DNA from: Gyrodactylus bullatarudis
Lineage: Eukaryota > Platyhelminthes > Monogenea > Gyrodactylidea > Gyrodactylidae
DNA length: 64,000 nucleotides
Reading direction: 5' to 3'
Assembly: GCA_012064415.1 (NCBI GenBank)
Contig: SSNU01000279.1
Span: 248,001-312,000, forward strand
Positions 49,596 through 62,500 of the stretch are shown here, one piece after another. The notes beneath the pieces were generated by a model. It ran no database searches, was not told the DNA's origin, and saw nothing but the letters and a program-made list of their open reading frames with translations. Every line of letters begins with the position of its first letter. Positions within the stretch are counted from its first letter, which is position 1. A program made the translations under genes and the position numbers.

Positions 49596-52500
49596 ATGCT
49601 CATTGTACTACTTTTGAGTGTACTCTTGGTACATGTCCATAGTCAGAACCCTCTCGGATTTCCCTGCTACAATCAATCATGGGTTTATGATGAAAACTCT
49701 GGGAAATGTATTACATTCAACTATGTAAGAATGAATTGGATGAATGCTTCATCGAATTGTAACGGTGTCCTAACTGGACTATCTAGTGCCAGTGTTGGAT
49801 TGAATAATCCAAGATCCCTTGTCAATGTCTATGAGCACATACTACTCATGAACAAATATTCAAATCGAGAAAAAATTTGGGTCGACATAAAATTCAGTGA
49901 GTTAAAAGAAGAAAAACTAAAAAAATTATGAATCTGCTAAAGGTGTCAAATAAAACCCATTCTTTGATTTAGAACCAATATTATTATTATTATTAGATTT
50001 ATTAAAATTTAAATCTTCTTACAAGTAAAAAAATTTTTAAATAGAAGAAAATTGCTTTGATACATGATGGAATCTGAAATCTTCAATCTTTTTCCAAGAT
50101 TTTTCGATAAAATTGAAAAATTTAAGATCAAAAGCGTCTCATTCCCCTGAAGAAGGTACTTGACTATCTTGGAAACATCTATTGTAGAATCTCATCTTGA
50201 ATATTTTTGTGTTAATTTTCAAAAAGTACAATCTAAATTTAAATTTCAGATGGTTCTCAATATATTGACGGCGATTCGAATCCAGTTAACATGAGCTATT
50301 CCCAGACAATTATAAATCCGAGTAATGCTACTGGATGTTTGTCTCTGAATTATCAATACCAATCACAGATAGAAACCAATTGGACCTCAAACTATTTCTT
50401 CAAGGTGGAAAATTGCTCTGAACCAATAATGTTCTATTGCCAGCATAATGGTAAGTTTCAACAGAGGAAAATCAGAGATTTAAGTTTAATCAACAATCAA
50501 TAGTTTCTTTCTTTCTAGAGCGAAAGTTTAAAATATCATGGAAATAACTGAAGAATTTAGGGTTCAATTGTTTTTCGGTTTAATATACGAATTCTTATTG
50601 GCGAAATAAAATATTTTAGTTTTTATAGTCGGCTGCGAAACTCATTAACCGCCCTTGTTAAAGAAACTGCGGTAAAATTTTGATTTTTCCATTTTCTTTA
50701 CATTAAATAAAATTTGAAGCTTGTGAGCTGAACAAATTTTACACATAAATACACGAGTTAAACGGAAAACTAAATGCACCAATGAATTTCTTGTAAAATT
50801 TTGATCTCTTTACATATATTTCCCGCGAAATATCAGTTTGAGCGAAAAATAATAATATTACGCTTCTGTTTCTTCGGACAGGAGTGGCCAATGATTTTCG
50901 AAAGCCTAAAGAATCATAAAGATCAAAGATTAGTTTGAAAATGTAATGTAAATGATGGAATTTTAATGTCTACAGCAAAACGGTGTAGTAATCCGCCAGG
51001 AAATTTTAATCCGAACACGAATCGTTTGACAAAAAGTATTGTGTATCCCTTTCAATTGGTTCAGTCACAATGTCTATCTGGTTATTATCCGAGAGAATCA
51101 ACTCAAGAACAACCAAGTACAGATAACTTCGTCAATTTAACCTTGAGTCGTGACCAGTATTATTGTCTTGCTAGCCGAAGTTCAAGTGCAGACCAAGATC
51201 CAATGACAATAACTACATTCTTTCAATATTCCGGTTTCAACATAACCGAGTGTACAGGAGTTCAATGCAATTTTAACAGCCTTGATGTTCCCTATCTGGA
51301 GACAAAATTTTCACCTAGTCAAAATAGATTCTACAACTACGGAGATGTCATACCAATGTCGTGCATGATTGGCTTTGTAGCATACAACGATTCGACAACA
51401 CGGCGGACAAGCCTTGTCTGCGAGCAAGGCCAGCCAAACTCTCCGATTGGCGTTTTCTTTCCCATGAATCTTCAGCCTTGTGTTAGTGAGTGGTCATTGT
51501 TCATCGTTTTGATTTAGAATCCAAGGTTAAAAGTTGAAATTAAGATCCATAAAGATGAAATCTGAAATAAAATAAAGCCAAACTTTCTACCAACTTAAAT
51601 AAAAGGATAAAAATTTTCAAGATCTTTACGCGTATAAAAAGAACCACAAACTGCTTCAAAACTTGATACATCCCACAATGAAGGGGGTGTGAATCAAGTG
51701 ATGAATCATCCCAAAATTAAATCATTATTAAAATAAAAAACGTTTTTAATTTTTATTTTCATAATTTTAACTTGAATTCACATTATTTCTTCTAAAAAAG
51801 TTGCAAAAATGATTTGAAAGTTTGTTTATTTCCCTATTTTTGTGAATATAACAATTCCGATCGGTTGAAAATTTTTTTCATTTGAAAATTACAGAGGCAT
51901 AAAAAGATATTTTGAGGAGAAATTTTTTTTTGTAATAAAAATTTTCTATTTGATCTATATCGAAACTAAAATACTTGATTAATTTTATCACATTGATGAG
52001 CGTTTTTAGTCTAAGAATGCGCTTATTCTATTAGCTTCAAATAGTCAAACGGTGTTTCTTTTTTCCGAATCAGTAAAAAATGATCTAAAATTAGTTTTAT
52101 AATAAAATTTATTAAATATTAGAATTCTCAGCCATGGTCATCCAAATTGTCTTCACACGCCTTCTTCAGTGGTACGACAAGTTTATCAAAAACAAAATAC
52201 TATTTATATACTCTCATGATTTGTAATAATACAAGACTGTTATTATTCTATTCTCTCATCTGATTGGACAAAACTGATAGGGATGAAATCATGAAAGTAT
52301 ATAAATAGTATTTTGTTTTTGATAAACTTGTCGTACCACTGAAGAAGGCGTGTGAAGACAATCACCGTCGAAACGTTTGGATGACCATGGTGTTTCTTTT
52401 TGTTGTGATTTTTGCTTTTTAACTTAATTTTTATTGTTAGTGGTTGAATGTGATGCTGAAAAAATGTTGAAAATGTTGCCAAGGAAAGCTTCATTTACAG

Positions 52501-53336
52501 AGGCCAGAAGTCAAATAACTGGACAAACATTCTCCAGTTTCCAAATAAACCAATTCAATATGAACGGCAATGTTGTGAAAATTTCCTGTAACGATGCCAC
52601 CTTTTTCCTGGACCGTACACGTCATAAAACAATCCAGTGTAACTTCATTGAGAATTCCACAACAATCGCCGACTGGGCGGGTTATGATACCACTGTAATG
52701 CCGTTGCCGGATTCATGTTATCGTGAGTTTTTATCTTTCAGTTCTTGAGATATCCTTTGAGATATTAATTCTATAATCTGTATGCAGCAATAACATGTTT
52801 GGCTAGCGACATTCCGACAAGGAAAAAATTGAATCAGAAAATTGAATTTGTCTATAAAACCTTTGATGGAATTGTCAGTAACGAAACACTTCATCCAAAG
52901 TTGGAATACAATTATATGGATTCCTTGACGTTTAAATGTCTTGACGGATTCGAGACTATTGAAAGTGCTCAGCATATTACAACTACATGTTCTTTGTCTG
53001 GTAAATGGGTCCCGTTCCCGGCTGGATGTTTGAGTAATAATCGAAATAAATTATATTTTCATGCTCAGTGTGTGAATGCTTTTGTTTTTAATTCCAGAAA
53101 TCGAACTACCAATCAATGTGACAAATGGAGTAAAATTTGAGTCCCAAGCCAAGGAAGCTCATATGGGCTCAGCTGTTGGAGGATTCACACTCGCCATAGT
53201 GGGCATATTTGTTGCGATTATAATTTTCCTGGATCTCACCTCTGCTCTCAGAGATATTCGATTATTCATAAATAATTTGAAATTACAAAAGAGACGAATT
53301 GCTCGATTTTTCAATGAAAAGAAGAAGGCCAAATAA
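49596..53336 (+). CDS. C-type lectin + sushi-domain single-pass membrane protein
   Basis: 592-aa predicted cell-surface receptor in six exons: 49596-49896, 50250-50450, 50976-51485, 52441-52722, 52788-53033, 53098-53336. Signal peptide MLIVLLLSVLLVHVHS. A C-type-lectin-like domain (SGKCITF, NWMNASSNC ... GCLSLNY, W, C, MFYCQ) fills the first two exons. Next come four cysteine-bounded modules of sushi/CCP character (RCSNPPGNF..., CTGVQC...CEQGQ...PC, VECDAE...C, ITCLAS...CSLSGKWVPFPAGC), then a stalk, one membrane helix (VGGFTLAIVGIFVAIIIFLDL) and a basic tail ending KKKAK. Every intron is phase 1, the usual pattern for shuffled extracellular modules. Layout resembles selectins and Drosophila furrowed, but no EGF domain is visible and some modules are diverged; the ligand is unknown. 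Confidence 0.85.
50745..50915 (+). repeat. Dispersed repeat, partner of 42150-42325
   Basis: Same blocks as the copy at 42150-42325 (TTAAACGGAAAACT, GCACCAATGAATTTCTTGTA). Lies in an intron of the lectin-sushi gene. Confidence 0.65.
51690..52025. repeat. Foldback family 2, diverged copy
   Basis: Contains AACGTTTTTAATTTTTATTT, AAAAATGATTTGAAAG and TAAAATACTTGATTAATTTT with GAGCGTTTTTAGT, matching blocks of 30073-30505. Lies in the lectin-sushi intron 51486-52440. Confidence 0.6.
52132..52390. repeat. Palindromic element in lectin-sushi intron
   Basis: Outer ends both carry CCATGGTCATCC or its complement, followed by CGCCTTCTTCAGTGGTACGA against TCGTACCACTGAAGAAGGCG. Arms are about 90-100 bp with a loop of about 60 bp. 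It ends 50 bp before the exon at 52441. Confidence 0.85.
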
Positions 53337-53414
53337 CTCAAAATGGAAAGAAAATATTATTCAATTCAAAGACTTATTATTTACATCAAATTGTCATAAA
53401 TTTTATAAATGCAC

Positions 53415-53420
53415 AATAAA
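53415..53420 (+). other. Poly(A) signal, lectin-sushi gene
   Basis: AATAAA 78 bp after the stop codon and 168 bp before the anosmin ATG. Confidence 0.6.
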
Positions 53421-53587
53421 TTCATTATTATCGTCTACATTGATTTTGATTGGTTGAAATTTGTTTCATTTGATTACTAAATCGTACTGTCTTCTGATTG
53501 GTCAATTTTGAATTCTATTTATTATATTGGTAACTGTTTCACGTATTGAGGAAATGAATATAATTCTTGAGAATCAGTTCAAGAATA

Positions 53588-56500
53588 ATGCTTATGCGAA
53601 TAATTCTCCTCATAATAATCTCGAGTTATATCAGCGATTCGAAGAAAACCAGGGAAATAGTCCAGCGTATCCAATGTGACTTATTATGCCAGAGGATATA
53701 CCAATATGAGGAGGAATTTTCGAAGAATGTGAGTTGACTTTTTCCTCTAACGTGTGAAATTCAGTGTCAGGAATCATGCCATGAAGCAAGTTTGAATCAT
53801 CTGCACTCCGGCTTATCCAATGAAGTGAGTTAAATTTCAATCAATAACACAGATTCATTTTATCATCTAAATTAAAAAAAAATTTAGCCTACAGTTTCAT
53901 GCCATAAGAATTTGAGACATTTTTCCGGTAATCTTTAAGATATTCTTGAAAAAAACATCCATTGCAACTACCATATGAACTTGATTAATGTTAGTACCAA
54001 AAAGACCACAAAAGGTTTTTTATAATTTGAAATTTTGGCTGAATTAAAAAATTTTATTTCATGTTTGAATAAGAAGCGTTAGGGGTTTTAGTGTAAACGT
54101 GCTAAAAACTATTCAATATTGGTTTATTACTGAAATTTCAATAGCTAAACTTGGTCTTAGCTTGAACAGATCATTTTCGAAGTGATGAAAATTTATCTTA
54201 TTTAAGCGTCTTTCGGACTAGTTAGAATTGAATCGATTCATTGATTGATACGGGCTAATTATTAGTTTTTATAAAACTTTATGTCGTTAACCATTAAATT
54301 TATTTCGATCGGAAAGGAAGCCAAATCTGTAATTAAAACCATTTTCTTCACATAATATTCAAGAAGAAATTCTTCAAAATTTCCCCAAAATATATTTTGC
54401 TCACTTCATTAGTTTGTTTAATTCAAAATTTTTTTTGCAGTAATCCTGATTTGAAATCCACTCAAATAAATTCACTACAGAAAAGCAATAAAAAAACATG
54501 TTCAAGTATTTTCTAAAAGTGCACAGTGTGAATAAGAAATGTTTTCTATACATTACTTGTTGATTTGACTATTTTCCAAAATTGCGAAATATTTTTATTA
54601 CTCTAGATTAATCAATTTTGAGCGATTATTTAAGCCCCCTTCACAAATATTTTGATTCCACGCCAGTTAATGAGTCGGTGTATTTGTAGATATCTCATTA
54701 TTTTAAATTTTTTGATGCTCAGTACTGGAAGGTTGGCGTTATATCTATTAAAATAATTTTTTTCTTGATACAGTAGTTCAAGTCAGCCCACGTCAGGCCT
54801 AGATAAAGCTCTTGTCTTATTCTGATCCTGAAAATCAACTTTTGATCACTCACTCACTTTGAAATTATTAAAATTTTCAGTTCAAAGTTCGAAAAAATGG
54901 GATTTTGGCGCCAAATTGAAATTTGAAAAATGATCATATTTTTCATAAGAAAATTTTTTTTCAGAATTTTTTCTTCAAATGGTGAAATTGGGGAACATGA
55001 GTAGGATTCCAAAAAATCTTTAACATCAATTGATGAAGAATCGAGTTTTTCATATCAATTAGCTTCATGTTGATAAAATTATCTTATCAACTCCATGATG
55101 AATTGAGTTGTTAAAAATGCCTCAATTTTTTATCGATATTGAGGTCTGAAGCAATGAAAGGCTGATTTTTGTCTGGAATCAACGAGAATTTTGAAAAATT
55201 TGTAAGCTGTGATATTTTAGAAATTCAAAAAATTACCTAATTTTTGTCAGTTTGATTTATTTTCTATTTTATTATGAGATTCAATAGGTAATTTTGTCCC
55301 TGACTATCCAGAGAAAAATATTGAGTATTTTTGTGCAAATAATTAATTCTCAACTATAAGAAAGTATTAAGGATTAAAGTCGTTCTGGAAATAGTCTTCG
55401 CCGTAGATTTGATGCTGCTGCTGCTAAGAATACGATTTTCTAGGTAATTTTTCATTTCTAACCAATTAAATGATTGCAAGTTTTATTATTATCAGAGTCC
55501 TAGGTTATTTCTCAAATATATTAATACAATATAAGTTTTATTAATTCATACAAGAAAAAGTTTTAATGATTAAAAAGATTTGGGAAATTTTCTCTTTTCA
55601 CTGATCAAAATTCCCTCGAGAGTTTTATGAATGCGCAATATTTATGTTAAAAATCCATTGTAATTTCATAAAATATCCCCAATCCTCAATTAGTATTACT
55701 ATGCTCAGAATGTGAACTTTGATTCATTATCAGGTCAACTGATTCGCCATTGTATGTGTGTTGTATGCTCTACCATTGTGTAGCTGCTACATACATATAG
55801 TCATCATGAGTTCATTCTAAGGGAACTTTACACTCGAATAGTTTTTTCTTCCTCTTTATATTTATGCATTGAGTCTTCTTCATCAATAGATGGGATTATT
55901 ATTGTATTGAACAGAGATTTGCTCATTCAGTAGTGGTATGATGTATGACTGCTATAGATGGTTAAAATCCTTCAAAAAGATTTTCTGTATGATCCACAAA
56001 ATCTTAGATAGACCAATTCTTTACTTTATCAATTGCCAAAATATAAAAATACGATCATTTTTCAAATTTAGATTTGGCGCCAAATCCCCACTTTTCGAAC
56101 ACTGAGTGAGAAGAGGGTGGGGGCTTCAATGATCGAGGAATCGAACTTCAACTTCAAAAACGATAATAAGGTGAATCCTTTGATCGCCAGCTTTAGCAAT
56201 TTTGATTTTTTTGTCTAATTTTGATCATAATAAACTTCTTTAGACCTCAATGTTCGAAAAATAACTGGAATCTTGAAAATTTTCTACATTTTAATGAAGA
56301 AATTGAGATATTTGTAAAAATCATAGATCAATTTGCTTTAGTAATCAATGAAAATTACTCATTTTATTGTATCCCAAGAATCCATTGTTTAAATTATCCG
56401 AAATAAAGATCCCGCTACAGATTATAAAACAAAACAGAGTAAATAAAATGATTGATAAACTCTTTAGTTAAATGTAGAGTCTGGAGCGGTGTCTATATTC

Positions 56501-59500
56501 AAATTCAAAAGTTCAACATTTCCGATATATTCTACTTTAATTCTTAATTTTACCAAGAAATTCTTTTTTCTCTCTCTTGGATTTACTTGAAGAGATTTAG
56601 TATTCATGGTCTCTTGAGAGATTAAAATATCATTTCCCCAAAATTTTACAAAGAATACCACCTAAACTAGACGGGAGAGAACGATTTGGGAATCTTTACT
56701 AGTTCTTGCCTTGTATGTGTTTGAATCATCCGGATGTACAAATGACACGATAATCCTGATGACCGTCTTTTATTTCCCAGAAATGAAGGAGAAATAACTT
56801 TATTTGAGTACAGTTAAACATTTCCGGAATCGTTGAGCAAGCAATGGGCATTGATAATTTCTTTACTGAGAAACATAAACGTCTCATTATACATGTAACT
56901 ATTTTGTCACGCTGTGAATTATTCTGATAACATGATAAATTATCAAGTTTGTTGTATATTAAGAGAATCCTATCATGCTTAGATTATTCCTTTACTATTT
57001 TGTATTCACTTGAATAAGTCTTTTAAAATATGTTTATTACAGATTACAAAAAAGGTACTATGAAAAAAGAGGTGCGAACGGTTTGAGCTTAGTGGGTATA
57101 AATATAGATTTGATTTGAAATAGGGTCTGGTCACAAGTTCGTGAAATTTTCAAGAATTTTTCAATGCATCTTTTCATCTTCTTTTTACTCCTCAAAGACC
57201 AAAAGATGTAGAGCAATTCTCATTTCCATTTTGAGTTTGATCATTATGTTCAGAAAATAGAATTTAAAAAAATATCAATTTATTCAAATATTTAATTTCT
57301 TATACTTAAATAGAGTATTCGATACGAAAGTAACTTAATACTATACTGCTATCGAATTTTGTCCGAATTCCGTGTTCTTTTTCATTAAAATTACAAGTTT
57401 TCAATCAGCCAAAAATATGTGATAACAAAGGTGACGAAATATTATTTAAAGATTTTTAGAAAATTGCAGTCAAAATGATGAAAAAATCACTTTCCTTTGA
57501 ATAACTGGTGATTCCTGAAATCCCATTTATTAAATTTTCTCTACGTCCAATAGTGATATCAAAATATAACTTTTTTATCAAAATTTTGAATTATTTTTCC
57601 TTGAAGAGTTTGTAAAAATTATAAAATATTCCTATATTTATATTGATCGAGTGTCTTTAGACTTATTTCTTTGAAATTTTATCAAATCCTTTTAAATTTG
57701 CTTGTTTCATTCAAGTAAGAAAAGGCTACTCCTAGATATTTATCGTAGTTTACATTACAGATTTGACTTAATCATACAAACAATATTGCCTGTTGTATAT
57801 TTAGGAAAATGAATTCACAAGTACACTTTGCTGTAATAAATTGGAAACCAAAAATTTTCACTGAATATATACATATTATTCAGCCTTTTAAAATTTTTTT
57901 CATATGGGAAATTCAAAATGTAATAATGCTGTGTATTTATTCATCCACGTTTCCCTTATAACAGAACCCGCGCCAACCCCCATATTGTGCATTTAAACAA
58001 AAATATATGTAAATTTATTATTAATCATGTGAAATTTTCAGGTCGAGCTTTTGTTATTTTCCAAAAGAAAAAAATGTACTTTTTCTCTGCTAACGAACCA
58101 ACTTTATAAACAAAATACTGTATTTTGTAGTCACTTTAGAAAAGGCCTTTTAGTAAAGTAAAGTATTAAAACCACCTTGTTTTTAAAAACGCCACCTACA
58201 CCAGTGAATAAAAAAGGCTTTAAATTTGAGAAAGAAAATGTTTTTATTTGATGTTACCATTAGAATCCGTATAAGCTTCATTCTCAAAACCTATAGATTT
58301 GAAAGTATACGACAAAATAACGACTGCAAATAAAACTAAAGACTAGCTATAGAATAGAAAAATGTTTATTTAACAATACATGTGTTAGCATTTAAGTCAC
58401 AAATTTTCATCGAGTATAAATTTCTTGTACATAAAGCTAGTTAATATGAAGATGGGAATTTATGATTTTTACAAAATTATAAATCTTTTCATCAAGAAAT
58501 CGAATTTGATCAAGATTTTTTGGAATCTAGATCGTAGGTTCCACTTTCAGGATCTGAAGAAAAAAATAAAATTTTAGGAAAGCTATGGCATATTTCAAAT
58601 CTAGCGATGGCGCCGAATTCCAATTTTTTTGAACTTTGAGTTGATAATTTTTGTTGATTTAAAAGTGAGAGAGTGATCAAAAGTTGATTTTTAGGATCAC
58701 GATTAGTCAAAGAAATTTCTAAATCTTTTATATTCAGTCTTTTAATCGTATTTGGTAATCGATTATAATATATAATTATTCTTTTATATATGGCAAGTTC
58801 AGAGCAAATGTTTCCTTCGGCTAAATTCAGAAGAGTTTGATGAGGCGACCTTGGTTTGTATTCATCTTTTTGTAGCGATTTATCAACATCAAACTTTGGA
58901 AATCTCTTCTTATACTCAAGGATTGGTTCTTATGTCTGATTAATTGTTGGATTTCAGGCGCTATATTTCCCCTGAACCGTCTGAATGTACGTTGTATTCT
59001 TCTCGAGTAATAATTGGCCTCTGGATTCCAAATTGCCGATCCATGTTCAATAACTGGTCTTGCATAGACCATATAAGAACAACTTCATTTTCTCTATTTT
59101 TATTGTCCGATTTATCATCATGCATCTGGTTTTGAACTTCTTCAGGGCATCTTTCATCTGTTCTTCAAAGTCGAACGACGAGTTGTATTTTAGACCAAGG
59201 TCCTTGACATTAAGGTTCTGACTCAGAACTTCTGAGCAATGTTTTTATCATCTAATCTAATAGAGAAAGAGGTAATCTGTTGTTCAAATGGTAATATAAA
59301 AAAGGACTTATCTTGATTAGGCTGTAATCCGAGTTCATTCAGATGTTGATTCAACATTGTTGAAGGATCAATTAAATAAATTCAAGACTTTTTTTTCAGA
59401 AAAACTTTCCAGAAGGCTATCAGACAGGTTTAAATCTGATCAAAGATATTCTGAATGAACAGAAATCAATGGAATGTCCAGAATTAAGCCAATCGCCTTT

Positions 59501-62500
59501 GAACTATGATACGGCATCAGGGTCAGAAAGTATCTTTATGAGTTGTGTTGATTCATGTCAAGTAGATGAAGATTGCGAGGAATATTATGAGAAGTGTTGT
59601 CCTTCTAACTGTCGTAAAACCTGTACAAAGGTGAGAAAATTTTAATTCTTCACATTCTAATACCGAACTTTGTGGAGTATAAAACTACACCTCCATTCAT
59701 TAGTGTAATTCACATTTTTTCAATAAATAAATATCTTGTCATTGTACTTTGAAGTAAGTCTACTAGATCCTGGTAAAAAATTTTGTCTAAAAGAGATTTT
59801 TAGATCAATACGAAGAGTGTATGTAGACTCTACATTGTAGAGTGTGACAAAATTACCAAATCTACTCTGATGATGAGATTTGCAACGTGTTGCGATAAAT
59901 AAAATCATTGTTTTCTTTTAGTTCTCAACTCATAAGGAAGGTTAGATGAAATTAGCGTATATTTGAATGATTAACGTCGAGTCTCTTCAGAATTTCAGTT
60001 TTTCTTATTGGTACAAATAAAATACAAACGAATTTTTATTCTTATGCTAAATAAAATTGAAAATTCACTAAAATCTATGGAAACTTATCATTACTTAGAT
60101 AAGCTTTATTGACACAAATAAATCATCAATAAAAGCGAATAAAATATCTTTTAATGCAAGAAAAATAGATTTAAATTTTATCAAAATGTCTATTACACTT
60201 CAATGAACTAAGTTCCATTATCAAAAGTAATTTATGAACCGCTTTTTCTCCAAGGCTTCTTCGAATCATACCACAAATTTGGTCAACGTAGACTCATCCT
60301 TTGTTAAAATAGAAGAGTTAAGGCTAACTGTCGACATAAAACCCCGGACAGATGAAAAAACTCTTTATTTGATTCAAGCTAAAATGTGTGATGAAGAAAT
60401 ATTCAACTCGGACACGGCCACACCTTGGAAGACTATTTATATAGTGAGTTCAGAATTTATTTTCATGCTTCTTATCATGTTAAAAAATAAGCATTAGCAA
60501 AGAAAATATATTAATTTCTTGAAAAAAATTTGATTTTGCTCATAGATTGGAAGTGAAATAATTCTAGAGCCCTGTAGTGTTCAAAATTTCACTTCTTCAG
60601 TAATAGTTTCATTATTTGCTATGGAATATTCGATGAAGCTATATTTTTTTCTCGTTGAAACTAGAATTCTGTACACAAATTGTGTAACACAATGTACCCA
60701 TTCATAAGATGAAAACCTATGACCGATGAAAATCAATGATTTACTCTGATTGGTTTAAGAATAATTATCCAATAATATTCGAGTTGAATCAAAAACTTTC
60801 TTCGTTCCTATACACGTTAACAGGCTTCAATGGGTTGGTAATTTCAATATTTGGTTATCTAAGAGATTCGAACAGACTGAAGACAACCATGATTTTATCA
60901 TGGATAAGAAAGAATGGCTTTTTATTTTTATGTTTGGTATTATTTACATTGTTTGGTGAGCAAATTAAGAAGCTAAAAATAGCAGAATTTTAGCAAAATT
61001 ATTTCAGAAACTAAAACTGAGACAAAAGCATGCTTTACATCATTCTAATCAGATTTCATTGCTTATTTAACATACTAAAAATAGAAAAAATAGTATTTTG
61101 ACCGCCCTATAATTATTAATAATAAATTGTAAATAAGTCATAGTTTATTCGAGAGAATATTAGTTCTTCTTCTATTAACGTGGTTTTCAAACTATTTTCA
61201 GTTTCCTAAAATATAAAGCTTTATGATTTGAGAAAGCTACCTATCCCATAGATGACTATAGTTTGAGCGAGTAAAGATTGGAATAAAGATTGGCCATCAA
61301 ATTATCTACCCCTTTTTTTCTTAATTCTGCTTGAATAATTATGCAAATTGAAAAGTGAGATATTTAGATTGATTCTCTTTCTATGTAGAAGCTACATTTA
61401 CATCAATTTTTGACCTTAACTGTTCAGCATAGAGAAAATTCACCTTTTATCAATCAAGGGAAATAAAATTTGGAATTACAAGGTAGAAATCCGTACCAGG
61501 TTACCTTATTTAAAATGTACATTAGAGGAGAGAGAATTTTTAAGATAAAAAATAGCCAGTTTAGGTGTCAGATAACACGTGTAACGTACACAGGATGTAA
61601 AATTTAACTTTCTCATTCCTTCCAAATAAATTCTTTGTACAATGTGATGTGAAACCCTTCATGTTTCAAATCATCTTTTTTCATCAGTAACATCAGATAA
61701 TTTCTAAACATACAAAGTAATTATTATCATACTGATTTCGAAGTTCAGCTTAGGAATCTGAGTTATAATTCATTATCTAAAAATTCATTAGCTGTAAAAT
61801 GATTTTTCATTTATGAGAAATGTTTGTGTTATTTACGGGAGAAATATTAAAATCGCCTTAAAATGAGAGTGTACGAAAGAAGACGATGATTTTGATCTCC
61901 CCAAAGGTACAGTCTAAGAGCTAAGGATTTAAATATTTTGATAAATATTCGTATTCAATTTCTATCCCGATATATTACTGAAATGTGAGAATATTTTCAA
62001 TGCAAAAGAAGTTAATATGAAGATGGGAATTTAGGGATTTTACAAAATTTACAATTTTTCGTCAAGAATTCAAGTCTGATCAAGTTTCTCTGTAATCATG
62101 ATCAAGAAGAAGAAAAATTTTTAAAATGAAATAATGGGATATTTCAAATACCGAGTTAGCGCCAAACTTACATTTTTTGAACTTTGAGTCAAAAAATTTT
62201 GCTAAAACCAAAGTCAGAGAGTATTCAAAAGTGAATTTTTAGAATCCCAATAAGAGAAGAAAACCGATCATCACCATAAAACTTTAGAAAATCTGTCATT
62301 TTTCTGGGATTTTCGAGCGTCAAAATTACATCGATTTTCAAGTAGGGAAAACGATAGGAAGAAAAATTCAATTTTCACACAAGGATGAGGGGATTCTTAA
62401 AAAATCTGATCCAGCATATTTGATTTCTTTGTCTAATCGTAATCCTAAAAAACATCCTATTTGAGATCAACAAAAATTTTCAACTCAAAGTTAAAAAAAT

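Noticed and set aside
60736..60993. 85-codon ORF in the anosmin intron with a hydrophobic end
   Set aside because: No acceptor or donor fits the anosmin frame and no family is recognised; AT-rich chance ORF or transposon debris.
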